44,006 nucleotides of DNA from Gammaproteobacteria bacterium (GTDB lineage Bacteria; Pseudomonadota; Gammaproteobacteria; Magnimaribacterales; TMED112), in NCBI GenBank assembly GCA_002690945.1, contig NZGL01000014.1, positions 1-44,006 of the forward strand, written 5' to 3'. The notes beneath the pieces are model-generated. The model made no database searches and had not been told where the DNA came from. It was given only the letters and a program-made list of their open reading frames with translations. The translations under genes and the position numbers were made by a program. Every line of letters begins with the position of its first letter. Positions within the stretch are counted from its first letter, which is position 1. Of this stretch, positions 8,509 through 15,571 are shown piece by piece.

Positions 8509-9531
8509 ATGAGATTAATTAATTTATTTAAGAATCAGCAGTTAATGTTCCTTTTTACAGTATTAGCCGTTGGATTCTCCTCTTTATGGGTGGTTGGGGA
8601 CTTATCTTCATTCATATTAACAAGTATAGTTTTAGCTTTTTTATTTAGGCCAGTACATGTTTATTTTACCAAAATAGGCCTTCCTAAGGGAATAAGTGTA
8701 GTTACTACATTCTTAATTGTAGTTCTGATAGCATTTTTATTTTTATTATTGTTTATTCCTCTTTTCATTAGTGAAGCTCAAAGATATATCACTGAATTAC
8801 CAAGTTTCTCATTCTTGCAAGGACCATTAAGAGATTTTTTAGCACAGATTAATGCTCCGATAGAATCAATTGATGGTGCCCAAAGTCTATTATCTAATAT
8901 AACTGGTTTAGCTGGTGATGCTGTATCATTTGGATTGTCAAGAATACAAGAGACTTGGAATCTTTTTCTAGGCATTACTCTTGTTCCCATCTTTCTCTTT
9001 TTTTGGCTGTGGGACACAGATACACTATCTTCAGGATTTTCAACATTAGTTCCTAAAAAAAGAAAATTTTTAGTTAGAGTCTGGAATGAAACCAATAATA
9101 ATGTTCAGAATTACTTCAAAGGAAAATTTATTGAAGTAGTTGTGGTAGGGGTTGTTGGAAGCATAATGTTCTGGGCACTTGGCTTAGATAGCCCAGTTCT
9201 AATAGGAACAATATTAGGCCTTAGTCAATTTATACCTTTCTTTGGTCCAGTATTCATGACATTCCCTATACTGGCAGTTTCGCTAGCTCAATTTGGTTTC
9301 GATCCATATGTGCTTATAATTTTCTTTGCTTTTGTGGTTCTGCAATTTATAGATGGAAATATATTTTTACCAATTTTAATGTCAGGTGTCGTTAAATTAC
9401 CAGCAGTAGTGGTATTGCTTTCAGTTTTCTTTTTTGGCGCTATTTTTGGAATTTGGGGAATATTTTTTGCCGTACCATTGTCCAGTTTTATAAAATCTAT
9501 TATGGATAACTGGAAATTTGTTGATTCTTAA
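8509..9531 (+). CDS. AI-2E/PerM-family membrane permease
   Basis: This 340-residue membrane protein has about seven to eight hydrophobic segments. An amphipathic central stretch lies after the second or third helix. The C-terminal half shows the family pattern of a glycine-rich GTILGLSQFIPFFGPV segment followed by FIDGNIFLPILMSG and a final IFGIWGIFFAVPL helix. Family members are variously described as AI-2 exporters, Na+/H+ antiporters or PerM permeases, so the substrate cannot be assigned. In E. coli and relatives perM lies next to bepA (yfgC) and near bcp and dapA. The same neighbourhood is preserved here, which supports the PerM label. Confidence 0.8.
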   Translation: MRLINLFKNQQLMFLFTVLAVGFSSLWVVGDLSSFILTSIVLAFLFRPVHVYFTKIGLPKGISVVTTFLIVVLIAFLFLLLFIPLFISEAQRYITELPSFSFLQGPLRDFLAQINAPIESIDGAQSLLSNITGLAGDAVSFGLSRIQETWNLFLGITLVPIFLFFWLWDTDTLSSGFSTLVPKKRKFLVRVWNETNNNVQNYFKGKFIEVVVVGVVGSIMFWALGLDSPVLIGTILGLSQFIPFFGPVFMTFPILAVSLAQFGFDPYVLIIFFAFVVLQFIDGNIFLPILMSGVVKLPAVVVLLSVFFFGAIFGIWGIFFAVPLSSFIKSIMDNWKFVDS

Positions 9532-9989
9532 TCTAAAGAGCAGAGCATCTGATATACATCTTCTACATGACCAGAGACTTTAACTCCTCTCCATTCATTT
9601 ATTATTGCTCCCTCTGGACTAACTAGAAAAGTACTTCTTTCTATTCCCATATATTTTCTTCCATACATAGATTTCTCTTTCATTACTCCATAGGCATTAC
9701 ACATCTCCTCATCAGGATCTGATATTAGTGGAAAATTTAAAGATTCTTTTTCATGGAAACTTTTATGGGATTTGATGGAATCTCTAGAAACTCCTACTAT
9801 CGCACAATTTTTAGCCTTAAATTTTTTACAATAATCCCTGAAACCTTGACTTTCGATGGTGCATCCAGAAGTCTTATCTTTTGGGTAGAAGTATATTACG
9901 AGGTATTTCCCTTTGAAATTATCAAGACTTAAGTGCTCATTATCATCAATTAAGCCTAAAAAATTTGGTGCTTTTGTTTTATCATTCAT
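9528..9989 (-). CDS. bcp: Bcp-type thioredoxin-dependent peroxiredoxin
   Basis: This 153-residue protein has the AhpC/TSA fold pattern YLVIYFYPKDKTSGCT with peroxidatic cysteine C43. The usual resolving cysteine five residues later in E. coli Bcp is Gln48 here. Another cysteine, C54, lies 11 residues after C43, and further Cys are scattered. It could therefore be a 1-Cys or atypical 2-Cys enzyme. Its role is reduction of H2O2 and organic peroxides. Its 3' end overlaps the permease gene by 4 nt in convergent orientation. Its start is only 24 bp from the divergent dapA start, the same divergent bcp/dapA arrangement known in E. coli. Confidence 0.9.
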   Translation of the reverse strand: MNDKTKAPNFLGLIDDNEHLSLDNFKGKYLVIYFYPKDKTSGCTIESQGFRDYCKKFKAKNCAIVGVSRDSIKSHKSFHEKESLNFPLISDPDEEMCNAYGVMKEKSMYGRKYMGIERSTFLVSPEGAIINEWRGVKVSGHVEDVYQMLCSLD

Positions 9990-10013
9990 GAATAGATTAT
10001 AGGAAAAATTATT

Positions 10014-10874
10014 TTGAAAGGAAGTATAGTGGCAATTGTTACCCCAATGAATAAAGAAGGGGCAATTGATTTTGATTCATTTATTAAGTTATTAAAATTT
10101 CATGAAGATTCTGGAACTGATGGAATAGTACTTGTTGGCACGACAGGAGAATCAGCAACATTAAATAAAATAGAACGAGAAGAAATATTTAAATTTGCAA
10201 AGAATGCAACAAATATTCCTTTAATGGCAGGAATAGGAAGCTCATCAACATCAGAGGCATGTGAACTTGCAGATATGGCCTTAAAAAACGACATAAAAGA
10301 GTGTTTAGCTGTAACACCTTATTACAATAAGCCTTCTCAAAAGGGGCTATCCCTTCACTATCAAGAGTTAAGCAAAACAGAAGCTAATATAACCTTATAT
10401 AACGTTCCTGGAAGAACAGGAGTTGACCTTTTGCCTAGTACTGTTCTTAAACTCTCAGAAAAAGAAAATATTACAGGCATAAAAGAAGCTGTAAATACTG
10501 AGAGTAGATTCAAAGATTTATTAGCAATTAAAGCAATGAGATCAGATTTCTTATTGCTGTCTGGGGATGACCCAACATTTGTAAGTTTTATGAAATCTGG
10601 AGCAGACGGCATTATTTCTGTAGCAGCAAACGTGATGCCTAAGCAAATAAAAAAATTGAGCGACTTATGTTTTTCTAAAGAATTTGAAGAAGCAGAAGCA
10701 CTTAACGAAAAATATTTGGATCTTTATGAACTTTTGTTTACTGAAGCAAGTCCAAGCCCTTGTAAATTCTTACTTGAAAAAATGTCGTTACTAGAGAATA
10801 ATCTTAGATTACCTTTACACCCAATCTCAGAGGAATTTAAGGAAGAAATATATGAAGCTTTTAATAAAATTTAA
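10014..10874 (+). CDS. dapA: 4-hydroxy-tetrahydrodipicolinate synthase
   Basis: DapA condenses pyruvate with aspartate semialdehyde, the first committed step to diaminopimelate and lysine. The 286-residue product has GTTGES (42-47), the proton-relay tyrosine Y129 in LYNVPGRTG with R134, and the Schiff-base lysine K157 in ITGIKEAV. These correspond to Y133, R138 and K161 of the E. coli enzyme. The start is a TTG at 10014 with AGGA about 9 nt upstream; it gives MKGSIVAIVTPM, which aligns with the normal N-terminus. The coding end overlaps the bamC start by 23 nt. The dapA-bamC-purC order is conserved in gammaproteobacteria. Confidence 0.96.
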   Translation: MKGSIVAIVTPMNKEGAIDFDSFIKLLKFHEDSGTDGIVLVGTTGESATLNKIEREEIFKFAKNATNIPLMAGIGSSSTSEACELADMALKNDIKECLAVTPYYNKPSQKGLSLHYQELSKTEANITLYNVPGRTGVDLLPSTVLKLSEKENITGIKEAVNTESRFKDLLAIKAMRSDFLLLSGDDPTFVSFMKSGADGIISVAANVMPKQIKKLSDLCFSKEFEEAEALNEKYLDLYELLFTEASPSPCKFLLEKMSLLENNLRLPLHPISEEFKEEIYEAFNKI

Positions 10875-11862
10875 TCTCTTAATTCTAGGAATCTTAGTTT
10901 TAACTAGCTGTTCAGTCACAGAAAATACTGAAAGGCATTGCCCAGAAGAGGGCTGTTTATTAGTAAGGGAAAACCCAAATGACAGATTTGTGGAAGAGTC
11001 AGCTGAATCAAATCTTGAAGAAGAATTTGAAGCACTAGAGGTATCAAATGACTTTCCTTATCCGCCTGAAGGCCAAAGTTATCTCAAAGAGGGCTTAGTA
11101 CCAAGACCAAAGAAAATATTTTCATCTGAAGGCTCAGAAGGCGTAGAAGTAAGAAGATTAGGAGGGATTTATTGGATTTATATGGAGGCTTTGCCATCAA
11201 AGACATGGCCCTTAATAAAAGATTATTTTTTTGATAATGAATATGATCTTATTTCAGAAAACCCGCAAAATGGAAAGATAACAGCAGAGAATTCGAAAGA
11301 TACGATGTTTATTACTCTCGAACATGGAATTAAAAATAATAGTTCTGAAATTTACTTATCTAATGAAGACAATACAAGCAAAGACCAAGAATTTTTTGAA
11401 GATATGGCCTCTTATTTATCAGAAAATCTTCCAGGCTATCAGGGAGATTCAATTGCCGCTCAAGGACTGAATTTAAATAAAAAAGCAAGAATAGTTTACG
11501 TAAAGAAAGAGATAGGAATTGAATTTAAACTTCCATTTGATAGGACGTGGTCAGCAATATCCAGGGCCATTGAAAAAACAGGATATGAAGTTTCTGACAG
11601 GAATAGAGAGCTAAAATATATCCAAATTAAAGTTAAAAAAGAAAATACTGGATGGTTAAATAACCTTTTTTCACCTGCTAACACTGAAAAGTATTGTCCA
11701 GATGGTGGATGTCTGTTTGATGCAGAAGAAAATATCGATGCTGATTATGAATTAATCTTTTCAGAATCAGATAATAATACGTTATTAGAATTTAAGAGAT
11801 TGTCTAATACAGACGTAACAGTTGATCAGCTGGTTGATGAAATAAACGAATCTTTATCATGA
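10852..11862 (+). CDS. bamC: BamC-like outer-membrane assembly lipoprotein
   Basis: The N-terminus is a lipoprotein signal (hydrophobic 4-18) with lipobox LTSC and lipidated C20. The 336-residue length and position between dapA and purC match BamC (NlpB), a BAM-complex accessory lipoprotein. Two weakly similar halves, about 100-185 and 205-335, fit its two helix-grip domains. An unusual feature is a duplicated short motif, NTE-(R/K)-x-CPxxGCL, at residues 25-36 (C30, C35) just after the lipid anchor and again at 277-288 (C282, C287) inside the second domain. I do not know this motif from characterised BamC. The gene overlaps dapA by 23 nt and purC by 4 nt (ATGA). The sequence itself is divergent, so the name rests partly on context. 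Confidence 0.8.
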   Translation: MKLLIKFNLLILGILVLTSCSVTENTERHCPEEGCLLVRENPNDRFVEESAESNLEEEFEALEVSNDFPYPPEGQSYLKEGLVPRPKKIFSSEGSEGVEVRRLGGIYWIYMEALPSKTWPLIKDYFFDNEYDLISENPQNGKITAENSKDTMFITLEHGIKNNSSEIYLSNEDNTSKDQEFFEDMASYLSENLPGYQGDSIAAQGLNLNKKARIVYVKKEIGIEFKLPFDRTWSAISRAIEKTGYEVSDRNRELKYIQIKVKKENTGWLNNLFSPANTEKYCPDGGCLFDAEENIDADYELIFSESDNNTLLEFKRLSNTDVTVDQLVDEINESLS

Positions 11863-12572
11863 TAGAAAACCTTAATCTAATTTCTGAAGGAAAAGCTAAA
11901 TCGCTATATGAAACATCTGAAACATCTGAGTTATTGATGGTTTACAGAGATGATACTTCAGCTTTTGATGGCAAAAAAAAAGAAGCTCTTAAAGGAAAAG
12001 GAGAGATAAATAATAAATTTAATGCTTTTATTATGGAGTATCTTGCAAACAATGGTGTTGAAACTCACTTTCTTAAACTTATTCAAGAAAATAAAAGTCT
12101 AGTTAGAAAGCTTGATATGTTACCAGTTGAATGTGTTGTAAGAAATATTGCCACAGGATCATTATGTAGAAGGTTAGGGGTCGAAGAAGGCATTAAATTT
12201 GAAGACCCGCTTTTCGAATTCTTTTTAAAAGATGATGATCTTGGAGATCCCTTAATAAATGATAACCATATAACTGCTTTTGGCTGGGGAACAGAACAAG
12301 AAATATCTAAAATGAAGGAAATAACATTCAAAATAAATCACCTTCTATGCGAACTATTTAAAAAAGTAGGCCTAATCTTAGTTGACTATAAGGTTGAATA
12401 TGGAAGATCTAATGGATCTCTCATGCTGGGTGATGAATTTACTCCAGATGGTTGCAGAATATGGGATGCTGAAACCGGAGAAAGTCTCGATAAGGATAGA
12501 TTTAGAAAAGATCTTGGAGATGTAGTTGAATCTTATCAAATAGTAGCTCATAAATTAGGTATTTCACTTTAG
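11859..12572 (+). CDS. purC: SAICAR synthetase (phosphoribosylaminoimidazole-succinocarboxamide synthase)
   Basis: PurC joins aspartate to CAIR with ATP in purine synthesis. The 237 residues equal the E. coli length. Motifs are the N-terminal SEGKAKSLY ATP-binding strand, RDDTSAFDGKKK, VRNIATGS (about 93-100) and LVDYKVEYGR near 170-180. The start ATG overlaps the bamC stop (ATGA). A 9-bp tandem duplication at 11910-11927 encodes ETSETSE in a surface loop. An A9 run at 11973-11981 keeps the frame (GKKKEA), a useful internal comparison for the A9 run in iscA. Confidence 0.96.
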   Translation: MIENLNLISEGKAKSLYETSETSELLMVYRDDTSAFDGKKKEALKGKGEINNKFNAFIMEYLANNGVETHFLKLIQENKSLVRKLDMLPVECVVRNIATGSLCRRLGVEEGIKFEDPLFEFFLKDDDLGDPLINDNHITAFGWGTEQEISKMKEITFKINHLLCELFKKVGLILVDYKVEYGRSNGSLMLGDEFTPDGCRIWDAETGESLDKDRFRKDLGDVVESYQIVAHKLGISL

Positions 12573-12575
12573 TTT

Positions 12576-12604
12576 TTTACTATAACCCTCATATCTTCTA
12601 TAAT
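12576..12604 (+). promoter_or_regulatory. Sigma70-type promoter for the isc operon
   Basis: TTTACT (12576-12581), a 17-bp spacer and a perfect TATAAT (12599-12604) lie in the 42-bp purC-iscS gap. The expected transcription start near 12611 is only about 4 nt before the iscS ATG at 12615, so the message may be nearly leaderless. The -10 is inside an 11-bp palindrome, TCTATAATAGA (12597-12607). I do not recognise an IscR box, and no iscR gene precedes iscS. Both promoter boxes are read from sequence; transcription is inferred. Confidence 0.6.
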
Positions 12605-12614
12605 AGAGACCGCT

Positions 12615-13832
12615 ATGAGAACTAAAGCTATATATTTTGATTATGCAGCAACGACTCCTGTTGACCCAAGAGTTGCAAAGAAGATGCATGAATGTTTGTT
12701 GCTAGATGGTAATTTTGGTAACCCTGCTTCAAGATCTCATGAATTTGGTTGGAAAGCTGAAGAAGTTGTTGAAAAAGCAAGATTACAGGTAGCAGACTTA
12801 ATAAATGCAGACTCAAGAGAAATAGTTTGGACTTCTGGAGCTACAGAGTCTGACAATCTCGCTATTAAAGGCGCAGCTAAATTCTATAAAGATAGAGGCA
12901 ACCACATCATTACATCTAAAATAGAGCATAAAGCAGTATTAGATCCGTGTAGACAGCTCGAAAGAGAAGGATTCGAAGTAACTTATCTAGACCCAGATGA
13001 AGATGGAGTTATAACTTTAGAAGCATTAAAAAAACACGTTAAAGAGAACACAATCTTAATTTCATTAATGCATATAAATAATGAACTAGGTTCGATAAAT
13101 GATATCGATAAAATAGGTGATTTTACGCGTGAAAAAAATATTATTTTTCATGTCGACGCAGCTCAGAGCATAGGAAAAATCAACATAGACTTATCTAAAT
13201 CAAATGTTGATCTCATGTCGTTTTCAGCCCATAAATGTTATGGACCTAAAGGTATGGGTGCTTTATATGTAAGAAGAAAACCTAGAGTTAGGTTAGAGGC
13301 ACTGATACATGGTGGAGGACATGAAAGAGGATTCAGATCCGGAACGTTAGCAACTCATCAGATTGTTGGGATGGGAGAAGCCTTTAGCTTAGTCAAAAAA
13401 GAAATGGAAAAAGATAATAAGAAAATAAAAGAGCTTTCAGAATTCTTTTGGGATCAAATATCAGGAATAGAAGAAATAGTACTAAACGGGAACAAGAAAA
13501 ATAAAGTTGCGAACATAACGAATGTCAGCTTTTCATATGTAGAAGGCGAATCACTAATAATGGCACTAAAAGATGTTGCCGTTTCTTCAGGCTCTGCATG
13601 CACATCAGCAAGTCTAGAGCCTTCTTATGTTCTTAGAGCTTTGGGAAGACCGGATGAGTTAGCACATAGCTCAATAAGATTCTCTTTTGGTAGATTTACA
13701 ACCAAAGAAGAAGTTAAAATGGTAGCAGAAACAACTAAGCGGGTGGTTAGACAACTTAGAGAATTGTCACCTTTATGGGATATGCATCTCGATGGGGTTG
13801 ACCTTGAAAAAGTTGAGTGGGCACACCATTAA
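12615..13832 (+). CDS. iscS: Cysteine desulfurase IscS
   Basis: IscS removes sulfur from cysteine using PLP and passes it to IscU and other acceptors. The 405-residue product keeps [12 protein letters not shown] at the N-terminus, [13 protein letters not shown] (about 74-86), the PLP-binding K207 in [12 protein letters not shown], and the persulfide cysteine C329 in [10 protein letters not shown]. It also keeps the group-I C-terminal tail ending in VEWAHH that binds IscU. Length and all motifs match E. coli IscS (404). It heads the cluster; iscU starts 6 nt after its stop. Confidence 0.97.
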   Translation: MRTKAIYFDYAATTPVDPRVAKKMHECLLLDGNFGNPASRSHEFGWKAEEVVEKARLQVADLINADSREIVWTSGATESDNLAIKGAAKFYKDRGNHIITSKIEHKAVLDPCRQLEREGFEVTYLDPDEDGVITLEALKKHVKENTILISLMHINNELGSINDIDKIGDFTREKNIIFHVDAAQSIGKINIDLSKSNVDLMSFSAHKCYGPKGMGALYVRRKPRVRLEALIHGGGHERGFRSGTLATHQIVGMGEAFSLVKKEMEKDNKKIKELSEFFWDQISGIEEIVLNGNKKNKVANITNVSFSYVEGESLIMALKDVAVSSGSACTSASLEPSYVLRALGRPDELAHSSIRFSFGRFTTKEEVKMVAETTKRVVRQLRELSPLWDMHLDGVDLEKVEWAHH

Positions 13833-13838
13833 TAGATT

Positions 13839-14237
13839 ATGGCTTATTCAAGAAAAGTAATAAAAAAGTTTGAGGAGACTCTTAATAATCCATCAGCAAA
13901 TAATGTTGGTAGATTAGATCCAAATTCAGATAGTGTTGGAACAGGCATGGTGGGGGCACCGGCTTGTGGAGATGTAATGAGACTTCAGATTGAAGTAGAT
14001 AGTGAAAATAAAATTACTGACTGTAAATTCAAGACTTATGGTTGTGGTTCTGCAATTGCATCAAGTCAACAAATGATTGAAATGCTGAAAGGAAAGACAC
14101 TAGATGAAGCAAGAAGTATCAAGGATAGAGAAATTGCTAAATTGCTTGAATTGCCACCAATAAAATTGCATTGCAGTGTTCTTGCTGAAGATAGCATAAA
14201 AAAAGCCATTGCAGATTATGAATCCAAGAAAGCATAA
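13839..14237 (+). CDS. iscU: Fe-S cluster scaffold IscU
   Basis: This is the scaffold on which the [2Fe-2S] cluster forms before transfer. It has 132 residues with the three ligand cysteines C43 (GAPACGD), C69 (YGCGS) and C112 (HCS), plus D45. The chaperone-recognition motif LPPIK (105-109) corresponds to E. coli LPPVK, which is bound by HscA, yet hscA and hscB are absent from this operon. The N-terminal HYENPRNVG region of typical IscU is altered to a longer segment containing NNPSANNVG, an insertion of roughly five residues. The 3' end overlaps the iscA start by 20 nt. Confidence 0.96.
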   Translation: MAYSRKVIKKFEETLNNPSANNVGRLDPNSDSVGTGMVGAPACGDVMRLQIEVDSENKITDCKFKTYGCGSAIASSQQMIEMLKGKTLDEARSIKDREIAKLLELPPIKLHCSVLAEDSIKKAIADYESKKA

Positions 14238-14616
14238 GCCTGAAATTCTAAACTTTACACCCAAAGCTTTAGCTCACTTTAAACATAAAGTGTCGCTACA
14301 AGGTAAAGAAAACAAAGTTAAATTAGGTGTGAAGAAGATGGGCTGTAATGGATATTCGTATTATTTTGAGTTCACTAATAAAAGCAACAAATCAGATCAC
14401 AAGCTAATAGTTGATGATGTTCAATTTGTTATACCTATAGATTCATTGGAAATAATAAAAGGTAGTCAAGTTGATTTTATGATAGAAGGCCTAAATCAAG
14501 GCATCAAATTTATAAACCCTAATGCAAGTGCAGTATGTGGATGCGGCGAGAGTTTTACCGTACGAGATGAAGAATCAGAATCTGAAGATGCAGGAATTGC
14601 TCAAAAAAAAAGCTAA
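14218..14616 (+). CDS. iscA: Fe-S carrier IscA with unusual acidic C-terminal extension
   Basis: This A-type Fe-S carrier has the conserved cysteine triad C43 (MGCNG) and C107/C109 (VCGCGESF). I prefer the ATG at 14218 (132 residues), which overlaps iscU by 20 nt, over the in-frame TTG at 14209. Typical IscA ends at CGCGESFxV; here the frame continues for about 18 residues through an acidic, linker-like segment (RDEESESEDAG) to Q-K-K-S and a stop at 14614-14616. The last codons lie in an A9 run. A -1 shift there would continue directly into the ferredoxin frame, giving an IscA-Fdx fusion. ErpA is an alternative A-type name, but the operon position supports IscA. Confidence 0.9.
   Translation: MNPRKHKPEILNFTPKALAHFKHKVSLQGKENKVKLGVKKMGCNGYSYYFEFTNKSNKSDHKLIVDDVQFVIPIDSLEIIKGSQVDFMIEGLNQGIKFINPNASAVCGCGESFTVRDEESESEDAGIAQKKS
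14592..14612 (+). promoter_or_regulatory. Candidate frameshift/slippage site joining iscA and fdx
   Basis: AGGA at 14592-14595 lies 8 nt before the heptamer A AAA AAA (14604-14610), which is in the X XXY YYZ phase for the iscA frame. The whole homopolymer is A9 (14603-14611). A -1 ribosomal slip would enter the fdx frame at codon 14610-14612. This geometry, a Shine-Dalgarno-like element then a poly-A slippery site, resembles the E. coli dnaX site. Transcriptional slippage adding one A would fuse the two frames. Losing one A would put fdx in frame with a TTG at 14597. I saw no obvious downstream hairpin. A homopolymer error in the sequence is the main alternative. Confidence 0.5.
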
Positions 14617-14942
14617 AAATATTACCACATGAGACTATCTGTCCTGATGGGGCAACTATAGATCTAGAAAAAAATGAAACTATTCTAGATGCCTGTTTAC
14701 GTAATGGTATTAATATTGAGCATGTTTGTGAGAAAGCATGCGCTTGCACAACATGCCATATAATTATAAAAGAGGGATTTGATAGTCTTGAAGAAGCTAC
14801 AGATGAAGAAGAAGACCTGCTTGATAAAGCATGGGGACTGCAATCAACATCAAGATTAAGCTGCCAAGTAATGCCGACGGAAGATATAACGGTAATCGAA
14901 ATACCTAAATATACAATTAACCAAGTTTCTGAGTTAACATAA
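14604..14942 (+). CDS. fdx: [2Fe-2S] ferredoxin of the ISC system, without a standard start codon
   Basis: Translating this frame gives a complete adrenodoxin-type ferredoxin. It has KILPHETICPDG at the N-terminus and the cluster motif CEKACACTTC, whose first, third and fourth Cys are ligands. RLSCQ supplies the fourth ligand, followed by EIPKYTIN near the end. The roughly 110 residues match E. coli Fdx (111). From the upstream in-frame stop at 14583-14585 to the conserved LPH there is no ATG, GTG or TTG in frame. Expression must come from iscA by frameshift or slippage, from a rare ATA start at 14619, or the A9 run is miscounted. The coordinate given is the first codon downstream of the possible shift. 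iscX starts 2 nt after the stop. Confidence 0.85.
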   Translation, partial: KKKLKILPHETICPDGATIDLEKNETILDACLRNGINIEHVCEKACACTTCHIIIKEGFDSLEEATDEEEDLLDKAWGLQSTSRLSCQVMPTEDITVIEIPKYTINQVSELT

Positions 14943-14944
14943 CT

Positions 14945-15142
14945 ATGCTTAAGTGGACCGATACTCTTGATATAGCAATTGAGCTATCTGAGAAGTATCC
15001 AGAAAAAGATCCACAGTGGATAAACTTTGTTGAATTGCGAAATTTAGTTACGTCTATTGATGATTTTGATGATGATCATGATAGATGTAATGAAAGAATT
15101 TTAGAGTCCATTCAGCAAAACTGGATAGAGGAGAAAGATTAA
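14945..15142 (+). CDS. iscX: IscX (YfhJ) small acidic ISC protein
   Basis: This 65-residue acidic protein has MLKWTD at the N-terminus, the central IDDFDDD motif and the terminal [12 protein letters not shown] helix, matching E. coli IscX (66 residues). IscX binds IscS and iron and modulates cluster assembly. It lies 2 nt after fdx and 1 nt before ndk, closing the ISC block. Confidence 0.93.
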   Translation: MLKWTDTLDIAIELSEKYPEKDPQWINFVELRNLVTSIDDFDDDHDRCNERILESIQQNWIEEKD

Positions 15143-15143
15143 A

Positions 15144-15557
15144 ATGGAAAAAACATTATCAATCATAAAGCCTGACGCTGTATCAAAAAATGTTTTGGGT
15201 AAGGTTTTAGATAGATTTGAAAGCGCAGGGCTGAAAGTGATAGCTATAAAAATGCTTCATCTAGACAGAAATATGGCAGAAGGATTTTATGCAGAGCATA
15301 AAGGCAAGCCATTTTTTGAAAAACTTATTAACTTTATGACTTCTGGTCCAGTTGTTGTGCAAGTCTTATTTGGACAAAACGCTATTAAAACTAATAGAGA
15401 TCTAATGGGAAATACAAATCCAGAGGAAGCTGCTGCAGGAACAATCAGATCAGATTTTGCTGAATCAATTGATGCTAATGCCGTACATGGTTCGGATTCT
15501 CCAGAAAGTGCAGAACGCGAAATTTCTTATTTCTTTACCGAATCTGAAATTTTTTAA
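15144..15557 (+). CDS. ndk: Nucleoside diphosphate kinase
   Basis: Ndk transfers the gamma phosphate of ATP to NDPs. The 137-residue product starts [12 protein letters not shown], and the phosphorylated histidine is H115 in [10 protein letters not shown]. Length and motifs are standard for the family. It follows iscX by one base. In E. coli ndk also lies between the isc genes and ispG-hisS, but with rlmN, pilF and rodZ in between; here ispG follows directly. Confidence 0.97.
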   Translation: MEKTLSIIKPDAVSKNVLGKVLDRFESAGLKVIAIKMLHLDRNMAEGFYAEHKGKPFFEKLINFMTSGPVVVQVLFGQNAIKTNRDLMGNTNPEEAAAGTIRSDFAESIDANAVHGSDSPESAEREISYFFTESEIF

Positions 15558-15571
15558 ATTAAATTTTAAAA

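Noticed and set aside
11910-11927. 9-bp tandem duplication in purC (ETSETSE)
   Set aside because: It keeps the frame and falls in a probable surface loop; it looks like ordinary microduplication.
11973-11981. A9 run in purC as a second frameshift site
   Set aside because: The reading frame continues intact through conserved PurC sequence, and the alternative frame encodes nothing recognisable. It is useful only as a comparison for iscA.
12597-12607. Palindrome at the isc promoter as an IscR binding site
   Set aside because: It is too short and does not resemble the IscR type 1 or type 2 boxes I know; no iscR is nearby.
14209-14211. TTG at 14209 as the iscA start
   Set aside because: The ATG three codons downstream gives the usual N-terminus and is the more likely start.
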